From: Peromyscus leucopus
Lineage: Eukaryota; Chordata; Mammalia; Rodentia; Cricetidae
NCBI RefSeq assembly: GCF_004664715.2
Contig: NC_051075.1
Span: 89,255,709-89,319,708 of the forward strand
Direction: 5' to 3'
Length of the DNA: 64,000 nucleotides
The notes beneath the pieces are model-generated. The model saw only the letters and a program-made list of their open reading frames with translations, did not search any database and was not told the origin of the DNA. The first letter of the stretch is position 1. Each line of letters starts with the position of its first letter. Shown here piece by piece: positions 43,604 to 53,738 of this stretch. A program made the position numbers and the translations under genes.

Positions 43604-44102
43604 TATAACGCGGATTGCTAAACGGTCTTATTAATAAAAAACCCAGAGTCAGATATTGGGGTGGAAACTGAGAGATCAGAGGAATAGAACAAGCCAAGTC
43701 ACAAGTTCTTACCGATAGGAAATCCTGAGTCCAAGAGAGAGCTACTTCCTGTATACTCACGCCTATATACCTTCCTGTGCCCTGCCATCTCACTTCCTCT
43801 CTCTGCACAGCTACATCACTTCTTCTTTCTGCCCAGCTCTATCACTTCCTGTCTGTCTATACAGACCTCCAGACCTCTATGGTTAACTAGTGCTGGGATT
43901 AAAGGCATGTGCCACCAGCTGACTCTGTTCCCAGTGTGGCCTTAAACTCACAGAGATCTGGATGAATCTCTGCCTCCCGAATGCTAGGATTAAGGGCGTG
44001 TGCTACCACTGCCTGACTTCTAAGTTTAATATAGCAGCTGGCTTTATCCTCTGGTCTCCAGGCAAGCTTTATTTGTTAGAGCACAAATAAAATATCACCA
44101 CA
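43604..44102 (-). mobile_element. class II solo LTR with two B1-like modules
   Basis: Flanked by a 6-bp TSD, GGAGGG at 43598-43603 and 44103-44108. It shares GGTCTTATTAATAAAAAACC, AGAGTCAGATATTGGGGTG and AAATATCACCACA with the other two copies. Two B1-like modules lie inside in reverse (GTGCTGGGATTAAAGGCATG; GATGAATCTCTGCCTCCCG). CTATATACCTTCCTG is the reversed TATA region. 499 bp. Confidence 0.85.
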
Positions 44103-44465
44103 GGAGGGTATAGTTTGGCTTTTGTTTTGAGGGAGCAGTCAGTCTAACCTGGCAGGGAAGGTATGGAGTCAGGGACAGGAGATAGCTGGTTACACTGAGT
44201 CCACCGTCAGGAAGCAGAGAGAGACGAAGGCTGGTACTCAGCTTGCTCTCCTCTTTTGCCCATCCTGCACTCTGGCCCACAGGAGTAGTGCCCACCATGC
44301 TCAGGGTGAGTCTCCCCCATCAGCTAAATCTCTCTGGAAACACACTCACAGACACACCCAGGACAGTGTTTCCATGGTGACTCTAAATCTAGTCAAGCTG
44401 ACAGTCAACAATCACCGGGAAACTGCCTACTGTGACAGAGGGAGCATAAATCACATTGGACTGTT
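44103..44465. other. unique non-coding DNA
   Basis: No recognised features. Confidence 0.35.
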
Positions 44466-44600
44466 TGATCCTGCCCTAACCAGGTATGCCACCTCGCATA
44501 AATTCATCTCTGAGTCTCAGTTTTCTCAGCTGTAAAGTGGGGGCCATCACATCTGCTTTCTAGGGCTGCTGGAGGATGCAATGGGCAATAATCATATAAT
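44466..44600 (+). mobile_element. MIR SINE
   Basis: CTGAGTCTCAGTTTTCTCAGC, TGTAAAGTGGGGGCCATCAC, GGCTGCTGGAGGATGCAATG. Confidence 0.82.
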
Positions 44601-45340
44601 ATACATATAACACAGGTACATGGGGGGAGATTCACTAGCTGTCCATTCATTCCTCACTGGCTCCAAGCTGAGGCTGGCATACTTTTCGCCGCAACCCATG
44701 TATCCCCGTCTTGTTGGCTCTGCCAGCTTTCTGACAGTGCCGATGGACTGAAGCCCAAAGGGGGAAAACTGTCTGTTGCTGATTTTGGTATGGATTGAGG
44801 TCTAGAGGTGTGGGAACTAGCCAGGCTAGGACAGGGCTCCAATGTGCTAATCTAGGCTAGCTCCACCTTCCAACCAGGTGGTGCCTGGTCAGGCTCACTC
44901 AGACGGTTGGCCACTGTACGCTCTCTGAAAGCGCACTGTGCTTCCCGCAGCTTCTCCATCTGAACACAGCTCTGCTTGACTCTTGTCCACTTCTTCACCT
45001 CTTTCCTCTTGTCTCTTTTCTTGATAGACAGCTGGAAGCTGCTTCCTGGGAGCCTAGACTTTGCACGGGTGACCACCCTCCCCGCCAACTCTTAGAACTC
45101 ACGGTTAGAAGCAATTTCTGGTGGTCTGTCTCATAGCCTCGAGAGTTGGGGAGCAACTGTGTAATTTTCCAGTGGAGGCCAGAGAAAATGCTACAGATTT
45201 TGCTACTTGACAGCTTGTTTCTGGGTGCCATCTCAAACCTAGTAGGGATTTACTGTTTGCTCTGAGGCCTTCCTCACCCCATCAGCAGTCCTGCCTTGAT
45301 TCTGGCCAGTGGGACTTAGAATCAGATCATCCGGTGTGTG
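44601..45340. other. unique non-coding DNA
   Basis: No recognised repeat. Minus frames of 62-78 codons lack domains. Confidence 0.4.
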
Positions 45341-45423
45341 TCTAGCTTGGCTTTGCTGTTCACACCCATTTACCTTATAGGAGCCTTGATTTTCTTCATG
45401 TGCAATATGGGGGAGACAATAAC
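45341..45423 (+). mobile_element. MIR relic
   Basis: GCCTTGATTTTCTTCATGTGC, AATATGGGGGAGACAATAAC. Confidence 0.55.
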
Positions 45424-45439
45424 AAACTCTATAGGATTT

Positions 45440-45658
45440 TTAAAGGATTTATTTTTATTTATGTGCATACATGTGTACATCTATCTGTGTGAGTGAATAC
45501 CACATGCATGCTGGTGCCTCTGGAGGCCAGAAGAGGCATCAGAACCCTTGGAGCTGGAGTTACAGGTGGGTGTGCCCCACCTGATACGGATACTGAGAGC
45601 CAAATTCTGGTCTTCTGGAAGAACAGAGCTCTTAACTGTGCAGCCGTCTTCCCAGGAT
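45440..45658 (-). mobile_element. B3A/B2-type SINE
   Basis: GGCCAGAAGAGGCATCAGAAC, GGAGCTGGAGTTACAGGTGG, TTCTGGAAGAACAGAGCTC, CAGCCGTCTTCCCAGG. Reverse. Confidence 0.9.
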
Positions 45659-45802
45659 GCTGCCTCTCCCCAATTTTTATTTTAAATGAATAAAGAAAGA
45701 AGGTAGATAAAAATCTTCAGTACTGAAGTTGGGCCCATATGGAGCAGGGCGTCTGGCCAATGCCAGTGATTGCTGTTTTTTTTCCCCTGTGTGTGTGGGT
45801 TT

Positions 45803-45803
<1 letters not shown>

Positions 45804-45846
<43 letters not shown>
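45804..45846. repeat. (TG)21 microsatellite
   Basis: TG run immediately left of a reverse B4-type SINE, probably its expanded tail. Confidence 0.95.
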
Positions 45847-45847
<1 letters not shown>

Positions 45848-45879
45848 AGGATGTAGGTTGAAACCTAATGTTTTCTTCA

Positions 45880-46085
45880 GTTGCTTTCAACTTTAATTTT
45901 TGAGACAGGGTTTCTTACTGAACCTGGAGCCCACTGATTCAGATAGATTTGTTAGCCAGAGAGCCCCAGGGATCTGCCTGTCTCCTCCTTCCCAGAGCTG
46001 GGGTTACAGGCTCTGGGGAGCTGAACTCAGGTCCACACGCTTGTATGGTAAGCTCCTTTTGGACTAAGCATCTCCCCAGCCTCCC
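45880..46085 (-). mobile_element. B4-type composite SINE
   Basis: TTTTTGAGACAGGGTTTCTTACTG, AACCTGGAGCCCACTGATTC, GAGCTGGGGTTACAGGC, GCATCTCCCCAGCC. Reverse. Confidence 0.82.
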
Positions 46086-47205
46086 AGCAATTGATTCTGG
46101 AAATGGCCAATGCAGGGGCCCGGCTCGGCTTCTTCTGTTCCTTCATGTTCCCTCCTCCGTCTCCGATTCCATCTCTTTCTCTCCTTTCCCTCTATTTTTT
46201 TCCCTGTCCACAGACATTTCTCTTAAGCGTTGGAGACATAACATCTTTGGAAAAATGTAAACGAAGAGCAAGCAAGGCATCTCTTGATCCTGTAAACACG
46301 GCTGATATTTAAATAAGGCTCCATTTATAGGTGAAATAAGAAAACGTAAATTATATCAGACTTTTTTGGTGATACAACTCAAAACCGCCAGCATATTTGG
46401 AAATAAATGCATTTCCCTTCATAGTATGACATGTTTTTGAATTTGAGCAGTTAGTACATATACATGCACATTTTCCCCATTTGTCCCCCCCTCAGAAGCA
46501 TGGCCAAAACAGCAAAGAAATTGCCCTACCTTGACCTTTATGTGATTTCCACGGCTGATCTGAGCCCTTAATGACTGGTCATTTGGGAGGGGTCAGTCCA
46601 GTCCCCTGCTGCTGTAAGGGGTAAAAGGACAAGCTGGGAAGCCATTTGTACCATTTTACAGAGAAAAGGGTTATCGATGGCAAAGTGGAGGGCCTTTTAA
46701 AGACAACTCCCAGGAAGATTAGGACCCTGAATATCTGGCCTGGCCCGTGACTCAAAACCTCACTGGCTACCCTCTTCCTCTCATGAAAATTGGTGCCCGC
46801 TGAACACTCCTTTAAAGCGATCATTTTGTAGCTTGGGTTTTTCCCTCACCCTGACCGTTTGTGTCACCCCACATCTGCATTTTTCTGCAGCAGCCGACCT
46901 TTCCTCAGCTTCCTCTCACTTTCCTGGGGCCAGTGGATGGATGCGGCTTCCCTGGATTTGACCTTTGGTGCTGCTATTGGGCTTGTCCTCCAGGTCTCTC
47001 TTGTACTGGTGGGTCTGATCACATGATCCAACCCACCCCCATCCCCTCAATAGGCTGGTCAGAGAGTAGGGATGCTATTATCAACCATCTCCATTAATTA
47101 ATTAGTTTATTTAGTGGTGACCAGAGGCCTGCTCTTCTCGAAGCTCACAGAGGACTTTAATGATGAGTGATGGGCTTGATGATGGCCCATCTGCATTCCA
47201 GTTTG
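46086..47205. other. unique stretch, conserved-element candidate 46250-46450
   Basis: No transposon is recognised. AAACACGGCTGATATTTAAATAAGG and ATTTGGAAATAAATGCATTTC look conserved. Otherwise no gene. Confidence 0.4.
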
Positions 47206-47209
47206 CCTT

Positions 47210-47550
47210 TGTGTATATGCATGCACATGTCCATGTGTGCACTTAACTATATATGTGTTCATGTGCAGTGCGTGTGTATGTGTGCATGTTGGAGCCAATG
47301 GTTGACATCAGTCAGGTGTCTTCCGCAATCATTTGATACCCTGTGTTTTGAAATAGGGTCTCTCACTGAGCCTGGGGCTCTCTGCCTATTCAGCCAGACT
47401 GGCTTGCCAGCCAACACCGTTTCTGCCTTCTCTCCACGGTGCTGGGATACAGGCAAGAGCCACCATTCCGGTGACTTCTGGGAATAGGAACTCGGGTCCT
47501 CATGCCCGGGTGATAGGAAGTACGTGGCCGACTGAGCTGTCTCCCAAGGT
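47210..47550 (-). mobile_element. B4-type composite SINE
   Basis: GAAATAGGGTCTCTCACTGAGC, CCAGACTGGCTTGCCAGCC, CGGTGCTGGGATACAGGC, CTGAGCTGTCTCCCAA. The left side is a TGTGCATG-rich tail. Reverse. Confidence 0.82.
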
Positions 47551-48794
47551 TCCTCAGTTTACTTTCTTTTTGTGATGTGTTGCAATCTGACAGGCTCATG
47601 ACAGGGACAGGTTGGCCCAAACTGGCTTCTGCTAATAGCTACGAGGTGAGATCTAACAGCTCAGAGAGCCAGCAGCACAGATCTCCATTTCCTGTTCTGT
47701 GTTTCTTCCCGCTGTTTTGCAAGGGTCTTTGGATGAATCAGTGAGGTGTTTGCAAAGCTGCCCCTCTTGCAGAGGTGACGGGCCATAGGTTTTAATGTGG
47801 AGCTGGTCTTCCTGGCTCTTCTGGGTCAGAAGGGACGGATTCGGTTGTGATTTGTCACCTTGCTGCAAAGCCTTTGCACAGTGGCCAAGAGTGGTTCCTC
47901 ACTGTTTTAAACCCTCCTAATTCTGACAACTAACGTGCGTCCCTACAAACTTCACACGAGCCACTTGTGTCCCTGGGAGAACGAACCAGGGAACTTCTTG
48001 CTCAACTATTGTGGCATTAAAAAAATATATCATAAGTGAGAAAGGAGAAAAATATTGTTTGCTAAAGGGCTGCTGGGTGAACTGCCTTTTGGCCTTTTGA
48101 TAGTGTCTTTGAAATGGAAATGGCCAGCTGCTTGACCTTCTGTTCGGTGGCCCTTTTTGTACAAAGTCGGATTGCGGCAGCCTCACACAGCAGTTCACCT
48201 ATGGGCACAAACACCATTTCCATTGTTTCCCTACACCTCCCCATTTGTTATGACGAACATTTTTTTCAGTATTTGCATGCAAAACATCATGCTTAAAAAA
48301 ATAAAGAAATGCATGGAGACATTTATAACTCATAGTGATTTCAAAATATCGGTGATTTGTCTGTCTTCAGGTCTGCTCTTTATCTGAGCCTTTAAAATGT
48401 AGTGTAGTGTGAAAAAGCCCAGGAAAAGATGATTATTCATGAATGGAGCTAGGGGATACTCAGGTTCTCATTCTCTTGCACTTGAAAGGGCAGAGGGGAG
48501 AAATTCTCCCCTTTATTGTGAATGAAAGGACAAACAGGGAGTAGGCTCTATTTTATGTATTAGGAATGGGAGGAAACAAATAACTGCCTTTATGCACTCT
48601 TGGTGGAGCAATTCTAAATTGGAATTAAGGGTCTTTCGACAAAAGGAACTAGTGCTCGGATGTGCTGCATGCTGGACTGGGCTGAAGCCTGTGGCTCAAG
48701 AGACCACACTGGAAAGAGCAAGCCTTGGGGGCTCCCCCCCACCACTGTTCTCTCTTCCTGTACTCTCTCTGCCCTAGTGGACAATGCAGAATAT
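47551..48794. other. unique stretch, conserved-element candidate 47920-48300
   Basis: No transposon is recognised across about 1.2 kb. TGCCTTTTGGCCTTTTGATAG, GGAAATGGCCAGCTGCTTGAC and TTTGCATGCAAAACATC are non-repetitive and look constrained. Overlapping frames (60-115 codons) are uninformative. Confidence 0.4.
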
Positions 48795-49034
48795 TGTGGT
48801 ATTGTATTCCCCCAAATATTGTGCATGCTAATAAACTTATCTGGGGCCAGAGGCAGAGCAGCCAGAATATTAAACATAAAGGATAGGCAGTGGTAGCACA
48901 TGCCTTTAATCCTAGCATTCCAGAGGCAGAAATCCATGTGTTCAAGGATACAGACAGGCATGGTGACTCATCACGCCTTTAATCCCAGAAAGCAAGCCTT
49001 TAATCCCAGGGAGTGATGGTAGAAAGCAGAAAGG

Positions 49035-49041
49035 TATATAA
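49035..49041 (+). promoter_or_regulatory. candidate LTR TATA box
   Basis: TATATAA in AAAGGTATATAAGGCGTGAG inside the plus-strand LTR. The same core is seen reversed in the two sister copies (CTTATATACC, CTATATACC), so it is conserved within the family. Start-site location and activity are inferred. Confidence 0.6.
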
Positions 49042-49064
49042 GGCGTGAGGACCAGAAACTAGAA

Positions 49065-49113
49065 GCATTTGGCTGGTTAGGCATTTGGCTGGTTAAGCTT
49101 TTTAGCTGGTTAA
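49065..49113 (+). repeat. 3 x 16-17 bp tandem repeat in LTR
   Basis: GCATTTGGCTGGTTAG, GCATTTGGCTGGTTAA, GCTTTTTAGCTGGTTAA, in tandem about 25 bp downstream of the TATA box. Not visible in the two sister LTRs. Confidence 0.9.
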
Positions 49114-49301
49114 GCTTCAGGCTTTTGAGCGGCAGTTCAGCTGAGACCCATTCGAATATGAGGACTCAGAGGCCTCCAAGATCCGGCGAGGTGAGGCAGC
49201 TGTGGCTTGTTCTGGTTCTCTGATCTTCCAGTTCACCTCAATACCTGGCTCCAGGTTTGATTTTATTAATAAGACTCTCTAAGATTTCTGCTACGGAATA
49301 T

Positions 49302-49619
49302 CTCACGAAAGACTGGAGTTGAACTGAGAGAAAGTTCAGGACTGTGTTTAGGGAAGGGGCTGCCCTGCCATGGATACCGTTGCTGGGCTACAGTGGGCCA
49401 TGAAGCAGAAAGCCTGGCTTCTTATCCCCTGACCCACACATGCGTGTCTGTGCTTTGTGCCGAGATGGGGCAAAAGGGTACTAAGTGGCAAGTGGGCAAG
49501 GGAGTGGAAGAAAGAGCTCTAGATCCGAGGGCTGTGATGGGAGCTGGTACTGAGGTTCTGACCCTGTGCCGGCCTGGTTAGCCATTCTATTTTATTATGT
49601 TTTTAGTGAAGAAGTTTCA
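49302..49619. other. unique non-coding DNA
   Basis: No recognised features. Confidence 0.35.
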
Positions 49620-49818
49620 GGGTCAGTGATAGGGCTCAGGAGGTAAAGGTACTTGCTGCTAAGCCCGATGACCTGCTCTTGATTCCCAGGTTCTACGTGG
49701 TGGAAGGAGAGAAATGACTCCCGCAAGTGGTTCTCTGATCTCCACATGTGGGTTGTGGCATGTGTGAGTATCCTTGTGCGCATGTGCATGTGCACACATG
49801 CCCCCCCCACTGTAATAA
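49620..49818 (+). mobile_element. B3-type SINE
   Basis: GGTCAGTGATAGGGCTCAGG, TTGCTGCTAAGCCCGATGACC, GTGGTGGAAGGAGAGAAATG, then TGTGCATG and C9 in the tail. Confidence 0.88.
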
Positions 49819-49904
49819 AATGTATGTGTGTGTGTATTGTATCTGTGGAGTATGGATGTGGATATGAGTGTGCATGCACGTGTGTGCATCTGGGGTAAGT
49901 CTTT

Positions 49905-50145
49905 CTTTGATTGCTCTCCATGTTTATTTTTTAAGACGGGCTCTCTCAATAGACCTGAAACAATCCAGCCATGCTGGCAGGCAATGAACTTCAAGGATTT
50001 CCCTGTCCCCCCTGCTCCCCCTGCCCTGACTGTTGGGATCATAGGCATGTACCATCACACCCAGATTTTTTTCTGTCAGTTCTGAGGATTCAGCCCAGAT
50101 CCTCACTCTTGCATGACGTTGTACCCACTAAGCTGCTTGCCCAGC
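49905..50145 (-). mobile_element. B4-type composite SINE
   Basis: TTTTTTAAGACGGGCTCTCTC, CATGTACCATCACACCCAG, GATCCTCACTCTTGCATGAC, CTAAGCTGCTTGCCCAGCC. Reverse. Confidence 0.8.
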
Positions 50146-50214
50146 CAACCAGTTGCTTTAATCCCAGACTAGTTCCATGGGGCTGGCTGCCGAGATTGAC
50201 AGGAACAGGTTCTG

Positions 50215-50365
50215 GAAAGGGGCAATCCTAGCTTCAGATTCTGGCTCAGCAGTTTACTAGGGAGCCGTTCTGCTGCAGACACAGGGTTTTAAAGTCTGGA
50301 AGTCTCACTATAAACTGAAGGTTGCTGTGGGGTTGATCAGAAATGATGAGCTCGGCACAGCTCAG
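50215..50365 (+). mobile_element. MIR relic
   Basis: CTTCAGATTCTGGCTCAGCAG, TTTACTAGGGAGCC, GTTGCTGTGGGGTTGATC. Confidence 0.6.
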
Positions 50366-50862
50366 CCTACCACACTCCTCCTCCTTTCCACTTACCAGAA
50401 AAGGAAAGTCAGGAAATGACCAGATTCAGATTTAATTTAGTTTTTCTTCCCTTCCCAATGCCAAGTTCATGGCCCTGCAATGTTTCCCTATGCAAACAAG
50501 GACCCAAAGGTGCTTAATTACCCCTTGTGAAGATTTCTTCACTACTCAGGCTTCAAGTCCATGTCTTCTGTTTCAGTCCTAGCTGTGACTGGAAAATGAC
50601 GACAACAGACAGAAGAAACAGTGTTAGCATCCCAGCTGACACCTGCTCTATTGAGCCACTGTTTTCTACCATACTGGGGATATACCTGTCAAAGCATAAT
50701 TAAGAGGCCCTTTAGCAAATCACAATAAAAAATCCTGAGTTTTCCTAACCGTCACTGTTTTTACCTCAGTTTAATACAATGTGCAAGCAGTGTTTATCTC
50801 ACTGAACGCAAATCTTTTTTGATAAATCACAAAGCACATGATATGACCATTAACACACATGT
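50366..50862. other. candidate conserved non-coding element
   Basis: Repeat-free and AT-rich, with TCAGATTTAATTTAG, TATGCAAACAAGG, GGTGCTTAATTACCCC and AGCAAATCACAATAAAAAATC. Spacing and composition resemble developmental enhancers. Unproven. Confidence 0.4.
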
Positions 50863-50864
50863 GC

Positions 50865-51165
50865 TGGGTGTCGTGTATGTGTGTATACATGTTAATGTGT
50901 GCATACACATGAACACATGTTGAGGCCAGAGGTTGATGCTGAGTTTCTCTTTTTTTGAGACAGGGTCTCTCACTGAACCTGGAGCTCACAGGTCCAGCTA
51001 GACTGGTTGGGCAGCAAGCTCCAAGAATCCCCCTGGGTCTGTCTCCCCAGGACTGGCATTGTAAGCATGTGCCTCCATACCTGGCTTTTTACACTGGTTT
51101 TGAGGATTGAACTCAGGTCCTCATATTTACACAACACACTTTACCAACAACTGTGCCTTCACCCA
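50865..51165 (-). mobile_element. B4-type composite SINE
   Basis: TTTTTTGAGACAGGGTCTCTCAC, CTGGTTGGGCAGCAAGCTCC, AAGCATGTGCCTCCATACC, TGAACTCAGGTCCTCATATT. Reverse. Confidence 0.85.
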
Positions 51166-51282
51166 AGCCCAGCATTTCTATTTATAAAACAAATCCAAAT
51201 CCATAATTACTCTGAGCCAAATGGAAGAGTTAATAGCAAGTCCCTTCATTTAAGTCCCTCCCCCCGCAGCAGGGATTCACGC

Positions 51283-51345
51283 ACTCATTTAACAAACACA
51301 AACTGTGCATCTATCATATATTAGGCACAGAGCCAAAAATAAAGG
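51283..51345 (+). mobile_element. L2 3' end relic
   Basis: CACTCATTTAACAAACACAAAC, CATATATTAGGCACAGAGCC, AAAAATAAAGG. Confidence 0.55.
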
Positions 51346-52062
51346 TTGACACAAATGCAGACATTAGTGAATCCAAGGACTGGAGCAAAGGGTCGGGCAG
51401 CTGACACGTGCAGTTTTGCAAATCCAATCTGAGTTGTGGAAATTTAAAACAAGCAAGCAAACCAACCACCCACCCAACCAAAGGTAGACTCCAAAGATCC
51501 GTAGAAGAATTCATTTCCATCAGATGACCTGTCATCATGAAGTCAGAGGAGGCACAGTGGCTCAAGAAGCAATCAGGATTCGATTTTAACCGAGGGCAAG
51601 AGCACACAGTATGTTTGACTCGGGCCTCTTTCTGCCAGGCTTCCCCACATGGGATCAGAGAGATTGTGTTCCACCAGTAACAATGGCCCTGGCTCACCAA
51701 GGTCGGAGATTTAGTTCAGAGAGGCCTCGGAAAGCTCAGATCTCTATCAGGAGCAGCCCAGCGTGTTGGAGGCCCTTTGATATCTGGTTATCAGGATGAA
51801 AACAGGACTTCTGGTACTAGATACTGCTGATGAACCCGAGTGTGCCAGGAGTCTTTACTGCTATTCTGCCTGGAGTCAGCTTTGAAAAAGCTTAATAAAA
51901 GAGAAGTGCAAAGGAAAAGATTAGCCGGGGCTTTTTTCTGTTCTGGTTTGTGTTTTGCACAAACTTCAGGTTCTTTGCTTCCGTTAAGGCCCCTGCCTGG
52001 GACGCTGGACTAAGTTAGGACGAAAGGCAAATTGCAGCGTTCATACTTCTCCAAGTGTGTTG
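51346..52062. other. unique non-coding DNA
   Basis: No recognised repeat. A 128-codon minus frame (51314-51700) starts in L2 relic sequence and has no domain. Confidence 0.4.
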
Positions 52063-52151
52063 TTTTTTTTTTAAATACTTATTTTGATTATTAATTATGC
52101 ATATTAGTGGGTGTTTGTGTGGATGTATGTGCTCTCTCTCTCTCTCTCTCT

Positions 52152-52197
<46 letters not shown>

Positions 52198-52341
52198 CTG
52201 CAGAGGCCAGAAGATGGTGTCAGATCCCTGGGAACTGGAGTTACAGGTGATTGTATCCCACCTGATTTGGGTGCTGGGAATTGAACTCCAGTCCACTGGT
52301 AGAACAGGAAGTACTCTTAACCACTGAGCCATCTCTCCACA
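52063..52341 (-). mobile_element. B3A/B2-type SINE with (TC)n(TG)n tail
   Basis: CAGAGGCCAGAAGATGGTGTC, GAACTGGAGTTACAGGTG, GGAATTGAACTCCAGTCC, CTGAGCCATCTCTCCAC. The tail holds (TC)11 then (TG)25 at 52131-52195. Confidence 0.93.
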
Positions 52342-52544
52342 CCCCCTGCTCCAAATGCTTTTAATCTTTTCCATCTGTACAGACTGCTTCCCATGAATTG
52401 GAGAACAAACATGTAATTTTGTCACATAAAATAAATGTGATATTTTGCAGTCATGAAAATTAATTTTTTGAGGTATAGAGAACAACACAAAGATCTTATA
52501 TCATTAATAAGACAATGGAACTTGAAGTGCTACTTCTATTTCCT

Positions 52545-52716
52545 TACAAGTGCAAGGACCAAGTTCAACCCCCAAACCTACCTTAAAAATGTCATGCTTA
52601 TAATCCCAGCACTTGAACAGTGGAGACAGAACCCTGAGGCTTGCTGGCCATCCAGTGTAGCCTAATTGGTGAACCCCACACCAGTGATAGACCAGGTCTC
52701 AGAAAAACAATGTGGG
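52545..52716 (+). mobile_element. B4-type composite SINE, left piece
   Basis: GTGCAAGGACCAAGTTCAACC, ATAATCCCAGCACTTGAACAG, AGCCTAATTGGTGAACCCC, GACCAGGTCTCAGAAAAAC. It is cut by the SINE that starts at 52717. Confidence 0.72.
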
Positions 52717-52920
52717 GGCTAGAGGGATGGCTCAGTGGTTAAGAACATGTACTGCTTTTGCATAGGATCCAAGTTTGGTTCTCAACACCCATGTCATACA
52801 ACTCACAATAGCTTCTGTAACACCAGTTCCAGGGGTTCTGATGCCCTCTTTGGGCCTCCACGGGCACCCGTATTTATGTGCACATACCCCTACATACACA
52901 TGCAGGCATATACACAATTA
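52717..52920 (+). mobile_element. B3A/B2-type SINE nested in B4-type SINE
   Basis: GGGGCTAGAGGGATGGCTCAG, TTTTGCATAGGATCCAAGTTTG, CACCAGTTCCAGGGGTTCTG, tail ACAATTAAAAATCTTAAAAAA. Flanks are both AAA…AATGT-type, a diverged duplication. Confidence 0.88.
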
Positions 52921-53050
52921 AAAATCTTAAAAAATGTAACATGGATAATGTCTGAGGACCAACATCCAAGACTGACCCCTGACCTCCACATGCACACCAC
53001 CACACATGTACGCACAACTGCATACACATGTGCTCCCTCACACATGACTA
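52921..53050 (+). mobile_element. B4-type composite SINE, right piece
   Basis: ATGTCTGAGGACCAACATCC, CCCCTGACCTCCACATGC, then a CA-rich tail. It resumes the interrupted SINE. Confidence 0.68.
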
Positions 53051-53150
53051 TGTGCTCATATTTAAGTGGGAAAATTACTGAAAAAAATTGGAAGCCTATA
53101 GACTTGTCTCAACTAGTTTACTATGTGAAATGGACAAGATATCTTTTTTG

Positions 53151-53311
53151 TTATTTAAAAATGTTTTCATTCATTCTTAGAAAACTTCACACAATATATT
53201 ATGATTGTATTCACTCCAACTTCTCCCCTAAACTCCTCCAAGCTCTGTATTCTCCCCCTTACTGTCCCCCCAAACTTTGTGTCCTCTTTTTAATAACACT
53301 TAATAATCCAT
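53151..53311 (-). mobile_element. L1 3' region, left piece
   Basis: CTTCACACAATATATTATG, CCCCAAACTTTGTGTCCTC, TTTTTAATAACAC. This is reversed rodent L1, cut by the LTR-like element that follows. Confidence 0.68.
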
Positions 53312-53738
53312 TGTCTCGTTTGGTTTCTATTTTTGTGATCTTGTTTGGTTTCTATTTTTGTGATAGACACCATGACCAAAAGCCACATGGGGAGGAAAGG
53401 GTTTATTTCATCTTACAGCTCACAGTCCACCATGAAGGGAAGCCAAGGCAAGTATTCTATCTAGCAGGAATCTGAGACGGAGCTGAAGCAGAAGCCGTGG
53501 AGGAGTGCTGCTTACTTCTTTACCCTCCCGGCTTACTCAGTATGCTTTTTTAAATACACTCCAAGGCCACCTTCTTGAGAGAATTCTGCCTGCAGTGGGC
53601 TGGACTGCATGAATCATTAATCAAGAAAATGCCCCACAGGTTGGCTGCAGGACAATATAATAGGGACCTTTTCTCGTTTGAGATTCCCTCTTCTCAGATG
53701 ACCAGCTTGTGTCAAGTTGATAAAAACTAACCAACACA
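53312..53738 (-). mobile_element. solo LTR, MaLR-like, nested in L1
   Basis: Reverse orientation. TGTCTCGTTTGGTTTC at the left, ACACCATGACCAAAAGCC, GGAGGAGTGCTGCTTACTTC, then ATGACCAGCTTGTGTCAAG and AACCAACACA at the right. Matches 34415-34825 reversed. The left end carries a direct duplication of TGTTTGGTTTCTATTTTTGTG. The 5-bp flanks (TCCAT/CCCAC) match at three positions. Confidence 0.75.

Larger units (their letters stand above)
48795..49295 (+). mobile_element. class II solo LTR with three B1-like modules, best-preserved copy
   Basis: It begins TGTGGTATTG, and the 6-bp TSD GAATAT lies at 48789-48794 and 49296-49301. Three B1 left-arm fragments stand in tandem (GGCAGTGGTAGCACATGCC; CATGGTGACTCATCACGCC; AAGCCTTTAATCCCAGGG) just upstream of a TATA box. 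A 16-bp tandem array follows. Near the start is GCTAATAAACTTATCTGGGG. The last base of the expected CA end reads G. No internal retroviral sequence. Confidence 0.88.

Noticed and set aside
27065..44102. A 17-kb provirus bounded by the two minus-strand LTRs
   Set aside because: Each LTR has its own 6-bp target duplication, so they are separate insertions.
52735..53475. 246-codon plus frame, the longest in the window
   Set aside because: It crosses a B3A SINE, a B4 SINE, an L1 piece and an LTR. It is an accidental open frame through four repeats.
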